In this document: positions 8,875 to 17,122 of the stretch, in pieces
Numbering within the stretch: the stretch's first letter is position 1
Layout of the letters: every line of letters begins with the position of its first letter
Assembly (NCBI RefSeq): GCF_042680565.1
Contig: NZ_JBHUEJ010000044.1
Location: forward strand, 62,001 to 126,000
Origin: Ottowia flava
GTDB taxonomy: Bacteria > Pseudomonadota > Gammaproteobacteria > Burkholderiales > Burkholderiaceae_C
Direction of reading: 5' to 3'
DNA length: 64,000 bases
Notes under the pieces: model-generated
What the model was told of the DNA's origin: nothing
The model's database searches: none
Seen by the model: only the letters and a program-made list of their open reading frames with translations
Program-made: the position numbers and the translations under genes

Positions 8875-9216
8875 GTGCTCTACAAATTCAAGTCCCAGGC
8901 CACCGCCGACGTAATCATGCTGCGCGACAGCGCCGAAGAAATCCTGCGCATCGTGGGCAAGGACGCCGGCCCGACCGGCATCATCACCGTGGCCCAGATC
9001 CCAGGCGCCGTGGCCGCCTTGCGCGCCGAGATTCAGCGGCGCGAAACCGCAGCGCCCGGCCAGCATGCGCCCGACGATGTGGCCCAGCAGGTCAGTGGCG
9101 ACGCGCCCGAACAGGCGTCTGACGAGCCGATCTCGCTGCGCCGCCGCGCGGCGCCTTTCATCGAGATGCTGGAGCGCAGCGCCGCCGACGGCAAAGACGT
9201 GGTCTGGGGCGTCTGA
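8875..9216 (+). CDS. DUF1840 domain-containing protein
   Basis: The 113-residue protein begins MLYKFKSQATADVIMLRDSAEE and continues with GPTGIITVAQIPGAVAALRAEI, which is the pattern I recognise for DUF1840, a small betaproteobacterial family without assigned function. The C-terminal part ends RRAAPFIEMLERSAADGKDVVWGV. A GAGGAG ribosome binding site lies just upstream. It is probably cytoplasmic and transcribed alone. Confidence 0.8.
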   Translation: MLYKFKSQATADVIMLRDSAEEILRIVGKDAGPTGIITVAQIPGAVAALRAEIQRRETAAPGQHAPDDVAQQVSGDAPEQASDEPISLRRRAAPFIEMLERSAADGKDVVWGV

Positions 9217-9301
9217 TCGACCCTTGAGGGCCGACTGGCTGGGAGGCCGGTCGGAGCGGGCCGCCTGCTCGCCCATCGACCGTTTTCAACGCTGCAACTG
9301 C

Positions 9302-9366
9302 TATGCTTTGAGTAGCTGCTCGCGCAATCGACTGTAGGGCTGCAGGCACTTTTTCTCTAAATTTTG
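9302..9366 (+). repeat. dispersed 60-bp repeat, copy 1
   Basis: The copy reads TAGCTGCTCGCGCA then TAGGGCTGCAGGCA and T-rich sequence, a moderate match to the family core (TAGCTGCTTGCGCAG, about 7 bp, CTAGGGCTGCAGGCCGATT). It lies between the convergent DUF1840 and hypothetical genes and overlaps the last codons of the latter, where the T-rich end may help termination. Confidence 0.65.
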
Positions 9367-9749
9367 CCTATCGAGGGCGGCCCACCCATCAGCTGATCGA
9401 CGACGGCCTGACAGGCCTCTCCCTCGCGGACACCCAGGGCCTCGGCCAAGGCGTTGGCGTGACCGACCACGCCATCGGCCAAGGTGCTGCGCGCTTCGCC
9501 AATGCGTGCGCTCGTGTGGAGCACCGCGCAGGCAGCGATGCCGTGGCCCTGCAGGAACGGCAACGCCGCCAGACCGGCCGCATCCAGGCCGATGCCCGCA
9601 TCGTTGAAGATCGCCAGCAGCGGGCGGGCCGCCAGCGCGTACTGCGCCGAACTGATGCCGCCATGCGAGCCGCTGACCGCCACACAGCCCGCGTCGGCGC
9701 CGGGCTGGAGCTCGGTGATGGAATCGACGACGCGCAGGGTGGGCCTCAT
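9357..9749 (-). CDS. conserved-looking hypothetical protein
   Basis: I do not recognise this 130-residue protein. It is a plausible gene because it has a compact, mixed alpha/beta composition, with GSHGGISSAQYALAA near 28 and an AIFNDAGIGLDAAGL segment near 46, and no signal peptide or membrane segment. It lies downstream of the Bug receptor gene in the same direction, but an intrinsic terminator stands between them. The first ATG (9749) is used. A role linked to small-molecule binding is only a guess from the glycine-rich segments. Confidence 0.6.
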   Translation of the reverse strand: MRPTLRVVDSITELQPGADAGCVAVSGSHGGISSAQYALAARPLLAIFNDAGIGLDAAGLAALPFLQGHGIAACAVLHTSARIGEARSTLADGVVGHANALAEALGVREGEACQAVVDQLMGGPPSIGKI

Positions 9750-9764
9750 GGCGCGTGACGATAG

Positions 9765-9803
9765 CAAAAAGAAAGCCGCGCGAGGCGGACGCACTCGCGC
9801 GGC
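9765..9803 (-). terminator. intrinsic terminator of the Bug receptor gene
   Basis: Read on the minus strand, a perfect 10-bp stem (GCCGCGCGAG with CTCGCGCGGC, 9-nt loop) is followed by CTTTCTTTTT. It lies 24 bp beyond the receptor stop codon. Confidence 0.85.
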
Positions 9804-9826
9804 GATCGGGTGAGCGACGCGGTCGA

Positions 9827-10816
9827 TCAGTCGGCGTACTGGCCGGCGGACTTGATCACCGGGCCCCACTTGGCCACTTCCGACAGCACGAATTTCTTGT
9901 GCTCTGCCGAGTTGGCCCGCGCATCGTTGACCACGATCGCGCCCAGGCTTTCCTCGCTCTTGACGAACTGCGGGTCCTTCAGGGCGACCTTCAGCGCGTC
10001 GTTGATCGTCTTGACCACGGCGGCCGGCGTGCCCTTGGGCGCGTACAGGCCGTGCCAGATCGACACGTTGAAGCCCTTCAGACCGGCTTCGTCCAGCGTC
10101 GGCAGGTCTTTGTAGACGGCGGGCTGCGTCAGGCGCTTGGGCGTGGTGACGGCGTAAGCCTTGATCTTCTTGGCCTCGACCTGGCTGGTGGTGTTGGTGG
10201 TCTGGTCGCACATGATGTCGACCTGGCCGCCCATCAGGTCGGTCATGGCGGGCGCCGTGCCCTTGTACGGCACGGTCGTCATTTCGGTCTTGAGCGCCTG
10301 CTGGAACATCAGGCCGCACAGGTGCGAGGCCGAACCCAGGCCCGCGTTGGCCAGGTTGATCTTGCCCTTGTTCTGGGCGATCCAGTCGGCCAGTTCCTTG
10401 TAGTTGTTGGCGGGCAGGGTCGGCTTGCCCACCACCACCATCGGCACCTCGTTGATCAGGCCAGCGAACTCGAATTCGTCCACCACGTAAGGCAGCTTGC
10501 GGTACAGGGCCGGCGTGGTGGCCATGCCGACGTGCGTCACCAGCAGGGTGTAGCCGTCGGGCTGGGCGCGGAAGGCCTTGGCGGTGCCGATGGAGCTGCC
10601 GGCGCCGGCAGCGTTGTCGACCACGATGGTCGCGCCATTCAGCGGCTTGCGCAGCGCCTCGGCCAGGTCGCGCGCGACCTTGTCGGTGGGGCCGCCAGCG
10701 GCGAACGGCACGATGATGGTGATGGTCTTGCCAGCTGCCGGGAACGACTGGGCCTGGGCGCCCAGCGCCAGAACGGCGGCGCCGGCGGCCATGGATAGCT
10801 TGAACAGTGCGGACAT
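9827..10816 (-). CDS. tripartite tricarboxylate transporter receptor (Bug family)
   Basis: The 329-residue protein has a signal peptide (MSALFKLSMAAGAAVLALGAQAQ) and the Bug-family pattern: ITIIVPFAAGGPTDKVARDLAE at the start of the mature protein, VDNAAGAGSSIGT near 90 and WHGLYAPKGTPAAVV later. Bug proteins are periplasmic receptors for small carboxylates. No TctA or TctB membrane gene is adjacent, which is common for the expanded Bug sets of Burkholderiales. Its proximity to a CoA ligase and a Liv transporter suggests uptake of organic acids (inference). Confidence 0.92.
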   Translation of the reverse strand: MSALFKLSMAAGAAVLALGAQAQSFPAAGKTITIIVPFAAGGPTDKVARDLAEALRKPLNGATIVVDNAAGAGSSIGTAKAFRAQPDGYTLLVTHVGMATTPALYRKLPYVVDEFEFAGLINEVPMVVVGKPTLPANNYKELADWIAQNKGKINLANAGLGSASHLCGLMFQQALKTEMTTVPYKGTAPAMTDLMGGQVDIMCDQTTNTTSQVEAKKIKAYAVTTPKRLTQPAVYKDLPTLDEAGLKGFNVSIWHGLYAPKGTPAAVVKTINDALKVALKDPQFVKSEESLGAIVVNDARANSAEHKKFVLSEVAKWGPVIKSAGQYAD

Positions 10817-10997
10817 CGAATACTCCTGTGAAGCGTTGAAATCGGAAAAACGGTCGATCCTACCCAGTCACAACGCGCTGACCATCCGGGCATCTACGGG
10901 GAAAACACCGATTTTTCGGCGGATTCGCCATCTTCAATGGCTTTGTTGACGCAAAACAAGTCTGCGCCGGTACCGACCGCGCCGCATTGCGGCGCCG

Positions 10998-12251
10998 TCA
11001 TTCGTAACTGCGCGCGTCCTCGATCACCTTGCCGTCGTTCGGCAGGCTGCCGAGGGAGACCACTTCGACATCGCCGCGCAGCTTGGTGACGTCGCGAATG
11101 GCGTCGCCCACACGCTGGGCCAGGCCCTCTGCCGCGGCCGATTCGACGCGCAGGGTCATCCTATCGTCCGCCATGGCGCCGCTCACCACCAGGCGCGCAC
11201 GCGCGATCTCCGGGAAGCGCTTGACGATTTCGGCCACTTGGCCCGGGTGCACGAACATGCCCCGGATCTTGGTGGTCTGGTCGGCACGTCCCATCCAACC
11301 CTTGATGCGGGTATTGGTGCGGCCCGTGGGGCAGGCGCCCGGCAGAATGGCCGACAGGTCGCCGGTGCCGAAGCGGATCAGCGGGTAGTCGGGGTTGAAC
11401 ACGGTGACGACCACCTCGCCTACCTCGCCCTCGGGCAGCACGTCGCCGGTACCGGGGCGCACGATCTCGACCAGCACGCCTTCGTCCAGCACCAGGCCTT
11501 CGCGCGCAGCGGTTTCGTAGGCGATCAGGCCGACGTCGGCGGTGGCGTAGCTCTGGAAGGCGGCCACGCCGCGCTCGGCGAACCAGTCGCGCAGCGAGGG
11601 CGGGCAGGCTTCACCACTCACCATGGCCTTGCTCAGGCTGCGCACATCGGCGCCGGCCTCAGCGGCTTTTTCCAGCAGGATGCGCAGGAAGCTGGGCGTG
11701 CCCATGTAGCCCGCGGGACGCAGTTCGGCGATGGCCTGCAACTGCTGTTCGGTCTGGCCGGTGCCGGCCGGGAACACGGTGCAGCCGACGGCGCGCGCGC
11801 CGCTTTCCATGATGAAGGCGCCGGGCGTCATGTGGTAGCTGAAGGCGTTGTGCGCCAGCTCGCCCGCGCGAAAGCCGGCCGCAAACAGCGCGCGCCCGGT
11901 GCGCCAGTAGTCGGCGGCGACGCCTTCGGGTTCGTAGATCGGGCCGGGGCTGGCGAACACGCGCTGCATCAGCGCGCCGTAGGTGGTCGTGGCGAAGCCG
12001 CCGAACGCATCTTTGCCCGCGGCGCGGCTGGCCTGCTGGCGCGCCAGCAATTCGCTCTTGCGCGTGACCGGCAGCCGCGCCAGCGCGGCGCCCGTGGTCA
12101 CGGCGCCCGCATCCACGCCCTGCAGGATCTGCGCGAACGCCGGGCTGTGCTGCTGGGCGCGCGCAATGTGGGCGGGCAGCGCCGCCAGCAGCGCAGCGTC
12201 GCGTTCGGCGGGCGCGCGCGTTTCAAGGGCGTCAAAAAACTCTGCACTCAT
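10998..12251 (-). CDS. phenylacetate-CoA ligase-like adenylate-forming enzyme
   Basis: The 417-residue protein resembles the PaaK group: an internal SGEACPPSLRDWF segment, SYATADVGLIAYE, and a C-terminal KIRGMFVHPGQVAEI...GDVEVVSLGSLPNDGKVIEDAR region. PaaK enzymes make aryl-CoA from aryl acids and ATP in the cytoplasm. It is the last gene of the minus-strand Liv-type transporter cluster, separated from LivF by 231 bp of repeats. It probably activates the transported acid (inference). The canonical YTSGTTG loop is not obvious, as in other short PaaK-like ligases. Confidence 0.85.
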   Translation of the reverse strand: MSAEFFDALETRAPAERDAALLAALPAHIARAQQHSPAFAQILQGVDAGAVTTGAALARLPVTRKSELLARQQASRAAGKDAFGGFATTTYGALMQRVFASPGPIYEPEGVAADYWRTGRALFAAGFRAGELAHNAFSYHMTPGAFIMESGARAVGCTVFPAGTGQTEQQLQAIAELRPAGYMGTPSFLRILLEKAAEAGADVRSLSKAMVSGEACPPSLRDWFAERGVAAFQSYATADVGLIAYETAAREGLVLDEGVLVEIVRPGTGDVLPEGEVGEVVVTVFNPDYPLIRFGTGDLSAILPGACPTGRTNTRIKGWMGRADQTTKIRGMFVHPGQVAEIVKRFPEIARARLVVSGAMADDRMTLRVESAAAEGLAQRVGDAIRDVTKLRGDVEVVSLGSLPNDGKVIEDARSYE

Positions 12252-12275
12252 GACACATGCACCTTGTCGATTACT

Positions 12276-12340
12276 CTTGATTTGATAGCTGTCCGCGCTT
12301 ATTGCACTAGGGCCAGAACAATAAAAGACTTCAAATCAGG
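12276..12340 (+). repeat. dispersed 60-bp repeat, copy 2 (degenerate)
   Basis: The copy has TTTGATAGCTGTCCGCGC and CACTAGGGCCAGAA followed by an A-rich end. It lies just upstream of the PaaK-like gene and next to the larger GC-rich repeat. Confidence 0.55.
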
Positions 12341-12345
12341 CTACC

Positions 12346-12478
12346 GCCCGACGCACCCACCCCGCCAGCAAACGCCGTGCGCGGACCTGCGCCGCGCACT
12401 GGCGCTGTCCCTCCTCCCGAAGCGCGCAGCGCGAAGAGAGAGGAGGGAAGGCGCCGCAGGCGCCTCAGGGAGGTGGAC
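12346..12478. repeat. GC-rich 130-bp repeat, family 2, copy A
   Basis: This stretch shares an ungapped-looking backbone with 16995-17122: CGCCGTG(C/T)GCGGACCTGCGCCG, then CCCTCCCGAAGCGCGCAGCGCG and a GAGAGGGG-type arm. It can form a stem of TCCCTCCTC (12408-12416) with GAGGAGGGA (12440-12448). It sits immediately downstream of livF. Confidence 0.7.
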
Positions 12479-12482
12479 CGAA

Positions 12483-13331
12483 TCACGCCAACCAGCGCTT
12501 GCGGCGCTTGTAGCTCTTGACGTCCTTGAAGCTCTTGCGCTCGCCGCCGCCTACGCCCAGATAGAACTCCTTGACATCCTCGTTGCTGGCCAGATCGCTG
12601 GCGCGCCCGTCCATCACGATGCGGCCGCTTTCCATGATGTAGCCATAGTCGGCGTACTTCAGCGCCATGTTGGTGTTCTGCTCGGCCAGCAGGAAGGTGA
12701 CCTTTTCCTTTTGGTTCAGGTCCTTGACGATGTTGAACACCTCTTCCACGATCTGCGGCGCCAGGCCCATCGAGGGCTCGTCCAGCAGCACCATGTTCGG
12801 GTTGGTCATGATCGCCCGGCCAATGGCGCACATCTGCTGCTCGCCGCCCGAGGTGTAGGCCGCCTGGCTGGTGCGGCGCGTCTTCAGGCGGGGGAAATAG
12901 TTGTAGACCTTTTCCAGGTTCGCCGCGATCTCGCCGCGGTCGCTGCGCGTGTAGGCGCCGGTCATCAGGTTTTCCTCGATGGTCAGGTGCGCAAAGCAGT
13001 GGCGCCCCTCCATCACCTGCACCACGCCGCGTTTGACCAGGTCGGCGGGACTCAGGTTTTCGATGCGCTCGCCCTTGTACTCGATGGTGCCTTTGGTGAC
13101 TTCGCCGCGCTCGCCCTTGAGCAGGTTAGACACCGCGCGCAGCGTGGTCGTCTTGCCGGCGCCGTTGCCGCCCAGGATGGCGACGATGCCGCCTTCGGGC
13201 ACGCTAAGCGAGACGCCCTTGAGCACCAGGATGACGTGGTTGTAGATCACCTCGATGCCGTTGACCACGAGCAGCGGCGCACCGGCGGCGGGCGTTGAAG
13301 GGGCAGCGAGGGCGGGTTCGTCGGTCGTCAT
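12483..13331 (-). CDS. livF: branched-chain amino acid-type ABC transporter ATPase LivF
   Basis: The 282-residue ATPase has Walker A GGNGAGKTTT near residue 54, the signature region YTSGGEQQMCAIGRAIM, Walker B MVLLDEPS, and the LivF-type tail. The signature has SGGEQQ in place of the usual SGGQQQ. It energises a HAAT-family importer together with LivG. The start at 13331 is chosen because a 20-residue upstream extension is arginine-rich and unlike the family. The C-terminus KSYKRRKRWLA is unusually basic. Neighbours on both sides belong to the same importer. Confidence 0.93.
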   Translation of the reverse strand: MTTDEPALAAPSTPAAGAPLLVVNGIEVIYNHVILVLKGVSLSVPEGGIVAILGGNGAGKTTTLRAVSNLLKGERGEVTKGTIEYKGERIENLSPADLVKRGVVQVMEGRHCFAHLTIEENLMTGAYTRSDRGEIAANLEKVYNYFPRLKTRRTSQAAYTSGGEQQMCAIGRAIMTNPNMVLLDEPSMGLAPQIVEEVFNIVKDLNQKEKVTFLLAEQNTNMALKYADYGYIMESGRIVMDGRASDLASNEDVKEFYLGVGGGERKSFKDVKSYKRRKRWLA

Positions 13332-13449
13332 GCGGGCTCCGTGGGGCCGGGCGTAAATCTCGAATCTGGCGCGGGGGCGACGTGGCGCCAATGCGACGCC
13401 ACGTCGTGCGGCGCGGGGACCACTAGGCCACCCGCGCCGGTCACCTGCA

Positions 13450-14748
13450 TCAGTTGCAGGTGCGCACCTTCACGTTCTTCTCTTTGGCGTACTTGTCACC
13501 GTACTCCTTGACCAGCGGGTCGACCATGGACTTGTCGGCCTGGTACCAGTCGGAGACCACCTTGAACTTGCTGCCGTCCCACTGCGCGATGCGCGCCCAA
13601 TCGGTGCCCAGGTGGTTGTCGCAGCTGGTCTTGATGGGGCGGATGATCTTGCCGAAGCCCAGCTCGTTCAGGCGCTCCTGCGTCAGGTTCAGGTTCTCCA
13701 GGCCCCAGCGCACCTGCTCGGGCGTCATGACCTTGCCCTTGCCGTACTTCTCCTGCGCGGTGCGGATGGCTTCGACCTGCAGCATCGAGATCATCATGCC
13801 GCGCGTGTGCGCGATCTGGCCCAGCTCCTTGGCGTCCTTGGCCGTGCCCTGGCCCTTGTCGTAGACCTGGGCCTTGACTTCGTCGTGCACCTTGTCGCGG
13901 TCGGCGGAGTTGTGGATGGTGACGGTGTTGTAGCCCTTGGCACCCGCGCCAATGTCCTTGACGTCGTGGTCGGAGCCGGCCCACCACACGGCGTAGATCT
14001 TCTCGCGCGGGTAGTTGGTGGCCTGCGCCTCGCGCACGGCGGCGGGCGTCATCACGCCGGCCGACCACAGCAGCACGTAGTCGGGGCGGTTCTGGCGAAT
14101 CTGCAGCCAGGTGGACTTTTGTTCCACGCCGGGCGCGGTCACGGGCAGCTTGATCAGCTCAAAACCGTCTTTGGCGGCGCGCTTTTCCAGCAGCGGGATG
14201 GGCTCCTTGCCGTAGGGCGAGTCGTGGTAGACCAGCGCGATTTTCTTTCCCTTGAGGTTGCCTTTTTCCTTCTTCAGGATGTCCTGAATCATCGAATCGG
14301 CGGCGGTCCAGTAGTTGCCCAGCATGGGGAAGTTCCACTCGAACACGCGGCCATCGGCCGACTGCGACAGGCCGTAGCCCATGGTCACCAGCGGCATCTT
14401 GTCGCCAGGCGCCTTGTCGGTCACGGCGAAGGTGATGCCGGTCGATTGCGGGTCAAAGCCGGCAGCACCGCCGCCCTTGCCCTTCAAGCGCTCGTAGCAT
14501 TCGACACCCTTGGCGGTGTCGTACGCCGTCTCGCATTCTTCGTACGAAATCTTCACGCCGTTGACGCCGCCCTTGGCGTTGACCAGCTTCAGGTAGTCCT
14601 GCTTGCCGTCGGCCCATGGGATGCCCAGCGGGGCAAATTGACCGGTGCGGTACACCAGCAGCGGCACAAACTGTTCCTGCGCCTGCGCCATCGGCGCGAA
14701 CGCACCCGCGAAGGCCGCGGTAGCCAGGGCAATGCACTTGAGTTTCAT
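13450..14748 (-). CDS. ABC transporter substrate-binding protein (HAAT/LivK-like)
   Basis: The 432-residue periplasmic protein has a signal peptide (MKLKCIALATAAFAGAFAPMAQA) and a strong AAGGAGA ribosome binding site before ATG 14748. It has the type I binding fold of LivK-like receptors (GVNGVKISYEECETAYDT, GKKIALVYHDSPYGKE). At 432 residues it is longer than LivK itself and resembles receptors paired with CoA ligases, which usually import aromatic or fatty acids. It lies between livM and livF. The ligand is not readable. Confidence 0.9.
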   Translation of the reverse strand: MKLKCIALATAAFAGAFAPMAQAQEQFVPLLVYRTGQFAPLGIPWADGKQDYLKLVNAKGGVNGVKISYEECETAYDTAKGVECYERLKGKGGGAAGFDPQSTGITFAVTDKAPGDKMPLVTMGYGLSQSADGRVFEWNFPMLGNYWTAADSMIQDILKKEKGNLKGKKIALVYHDSPYGKEPIPLLEKRAAKDGFELIKLPVTAPGVEQKSTWLQIRQNRPDYVLLWSAGVMTPAAVREAQATNYPREKIYAVWWAGSDHDVKDIGAGAKGYNTVTIHNSADRDKVHDEVKAQVYDKGQGTAKDAKELGQIAHTRGMMISMLQVEAIRTAQEKYGKGKVMTPEQVRWGLENLNLTQERLNELGFGKIIRPIKTSCDNHLGTDWARIAQWDGSKFKVVSDWYQADKSMVDPLVKEYGDKYAKEKNVKVRTCN

Positions 14749-14845
14749 GGTTTGTCTCCTTGGGTTTCGACGGGTGGTGAATGACAGGGAAGGAAAGGAT
14801 TCAACGTGACGAGCGAGGGCGCGGGCGTCAGGGTTAGTGCGGTGT

Positions 14846-15910
14846 TCAGTGCGGGAAAGGCCACATGCGCAGCTTCTGGCGCGCGGTGGACCACAGCCGC
14901 GCCAGGCCATGCGGCTCGACGATCAGGAAGAACACGATCAGCGCACCGAAGATCATGTGTTCCAGGTAGGTGGCCGTCGCCGTGGACAGCGGCAGGCCCA
15001 GCCAGTGCGGCACGTAGTTCAGCAGCAGTGGCAGCAGCACGAAGAAGGCGGCACCAAAGATGCTGCCGACGATGGAGCCCAGGCCGCCGATGATGATCAT
15101 GAACAGCAGCTGGAACGAGCGGTCGATGCTGAACGCCGCCGGCTCCCACGCGCCCAGGTGCACGAAGGCCCACAGCGCGCCAGCGACGCCGACGATGAAG
15201 CTGCTGACCCCGAAGGCGCTGAGCTTGGCGTACATCGGGCGGATGCCGATGACCGCGGCCGCCACGTCCATGTCGCGGATGGCCATCCATTCGCGGCCGA
15301 TGGCGCTGCGCACCAGGTTTTTCGCACCCAGGCCGATCACGCACAGGATCGACAGGCACAGCAGGTACTTTTCCATCGGCGTGTCGATCTGCCACCCGGC
15401 GATCGACAGGGGGCCGGCGCTGACCGAACCGGACGACGAGTCGTTGGTGACCCACTTGGCACGGCTGGTCAGCCAGTCCATGAAGAACTGCGCCGCCAGC
15501 GTGGCCACCGCCAGGTACAAGCCGCGGATGCGCAGGCTGGGCAGCCCGAACACCATGCCGAACACCATGGCCACCAGACCGCCGCCCAGCAGCGACACCA
15601 GCAGCGGCATGCCTTCAAAGCGCACCTGCAGGTTGTAGGCGGCGTAGGCGCCCACGGCCATGAAGGCGCCCGTGCCCAGCGAGATCTGGCCGCAGTAGCC
15701 GACCAGGATGTTCAGCCCCAGCGCGCCCAGCGACATGATCAGAAACGGGATCAGCACCGCCTGGTAGGTGTAGTCGCTGGCGAACAGCGGCACAACCAGA
15801 AACGCCGCCGCGATGATCAGCAGCACGGCCACCCGGTCCTGCGCGATGGCGAAGATCTGCTGGTCGGCGCGGTAGCTCGTCTTGAACTGGCCGTTTTCGC
15901 GGTAGAACAT
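14846..15910 (-). CDS. livM: branched-chain amino acid-type ABC permease LivM
   Basis: The 354-residue permease has about nine membrane segments and the LivM signature LGLNILVGYCGQISLGTGAFMAVGAYAAY near residue 63, plus a coupling region REWMAIRDMDVAAAVIGI. It forms the membrane channel with LivH. The gene is 70 bp from livH across a dispersed repeat and 97 bp before the binding-protein gene. Confidence 0.93.
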   Translation of the reverse strand: MFYRENGQFKTSYRADQQIFAIAQDRVAVLLIIAAAFLVVPLFASDYTYQAVLIPFLIMSLGALGLNILVGYCGQISLGTGAFMAVGAYAAYNLQVRFEGMPLLVSLLGGGLVAMVFGMVFGLPSLRIRGLYLAVATLAAQFFMDWLTSRAKWVTNDSSSGSVSAGPLSIAGWQIDTPMEKYLLCLSILCVIGLGAKNLVRSAIGREWMAIRDMDVAAAVIGIRPMYAKLSAFGVSSFIVGVAGALWAFVHLGAWEPAAFSIDRSFQLLFMIIIGGLGSIVGSIFGAAFFVLLPLLLNYVPHWLGLPLSTATATYLEHMIFGALIVFFLIVEPHGLARLWSTARQKLRMWPFPH

Positions 15911-15917
15911 GTCGTTT

Positions 15918-15976
15918 CAGCTAAAAATCAAGGGTTGGTCGGTGCTGGGCAATCGCAGGCAGCTATGAAATCAATA
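15918..15976 (-). repeat. dispersed 60-bp repeat, copy 3 (degenerate)
   Basis: Read on the minus strand it gives TTTCATAGCTGCCTGCGATTG and ends CTTGATTTTTAG. It fills the gap between livH and livM. Confidence 0.5.
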
Positions 15977-15978
15977 GC

Positions 15979-16908
15979 TCAAACGCGGTCGATGATCTTT
16001 TCACCGAACAAACCCTGCGGACGCACCAGCAGCAGACACAGCGCCAGGCCGTAGGCGAACCAGGTCTCGATGCCGCCACCGACCAAGGGGCCAAGGTAGA
16101 CCTCGGACAGCTTCTCGCCCACGCCGATGATCAGGCCGCCGATGATGGCGCCGGGCAGCGATGTCAGCCCGCCCAAAATCACCACCGGCAGCGCCTTGAG
16201 CGCGACCAGCGACAGCGAGAACTGCACGCCGAGCTTGCTGCCCCAGATGATGCCGACCACCAGCGCCACCACACCGGCCACCGACCACACGATGACCCAC
16301 ATGCGCGACAGCGGAATGCCGATCGACTGCGCCGCCTGGTGGTCGTCGGCCACCGCGCGCAGCGCGCGGCCGGTGCGGGTGAACTGGAAGAACGCCGTCA
16401 GCGCGGCGACCAGCGCCGCCGCAATGCCGGCCGCGTACAGGTCTTCCTGGCTGACCAGCACACCGCCGTCGAACAGGTTGTTCAGGATGAAGATCGGGTC
16501 CTTGGGCATGCCCACGTCGATCTTGTAGACCGCGCTGCCGAACACCAGCGGACCAAAGCCGTCCAGCAAATACGCGATGCCCAGCGTGGCCATCAGCAGC
16601 GTGATCGGCTCCTGATTCACCAGATGGCGCAACGCCAGCCGCTCGATCAACCAAGCCACGCCGACCATGATGGCGATGCTGACGGCGATGGCCAGCGCCA
16701 CCGTCACCGCGCCGGGCTCCATATTCAGCCAGCCCGGAATCCATTCCGAAAAGCGCGCCATCGCCAGCGCCGCGAACAGCACCATCGCACCCTGCGCAAA
16801 GTTGAACACCCCCGAGGCCTTGAAGATCAGCACGAAGCCCAGCGCCACCAGCGCGTAGAGCATCCCGGTCATCAGCCCACCCAGCAGGGTTTCCAGAAAA
16901 AATCCCAT
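15979..16908 (-). CDS. livH: branched-chain amino acid-type ABC permease LivH
   Basis: The 309-residue permease starts MGFFLETLLGGLMTGMLYALVALGFVLIFKASGVFNFAQGAM, the usual LivH N-terminus, and has RALRAVADDHQAAQSIGI as the coupling helix near residue 182. It pairs with LivM. The C-terminus FGEKIIDRV is normal and the stop codon lies 3 bp from a dispersed repeat. Confidence 0.94.
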   Translation of the reverse strand: MGFFLETLLGGLMTGMLYALVALGFVLIFKASGVFNFAQGAMVLFAALAMARFSEWIPGWLNMEPGAVTVALAIAVSIAIMVGVAWLIERLALRHLVNQEPITLLMATLGIAYLLDGFGPLVFGSAVYKIDVGMPKDPIFILNNLFDGGVLVSQEDLYAAGIAAALVAALTAFFQFTRTGRALRAVADDHQAAQSIGIPLSRMWVIVWSVAGVVALVVGIIWGSKLGVQFSLSLVALKALPVVILGGLTSLPGAIIGGLIIGVGEKLSEVYLGPLVGGGIETWFAYGLALCLLLVRPQGLFGEKIIDRV

Positions 16909-16994
16909 TCAGATCACCTGCTCTTGTTGTTCCAGGCGCGCGCGAAGCGCCGTGAAAGCCCCCACACGTCTGCATGTCCCGCAACCCGTGGCCG

Positions 16995-17122
16995 CGCCAG
17001 CCGGCCACCCCAGCGAACGCCGTGTGCGGACCTGCGCCGCACACCGGCGTTGTCCCCCCTCCCGAAGCGCGCAGCGCGCAGAGAGAGGGGAGAAGGCGCG
17101 CAGCGCCACAGGGGGGTGTTCA
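16995..17122. repeat. GC-rich 130-bp repeat, family 2, copy B
   Basis: This is the second copy of the element at 12346-12478, in the same orientation, again directly downstream of an ABC ATPase gene (livG). It keeps the CGAAGCGCGCAGCGCG core and the flanking CCCCTC and GAGGGG arms. Confidence 0.7.

Noticed and set aside
11238..13298. 686-codon plus-strand frame across the PaaK-like and livF genes
   Set aside because: It spans two well-supported minus-strand genes and has no domain pattern.
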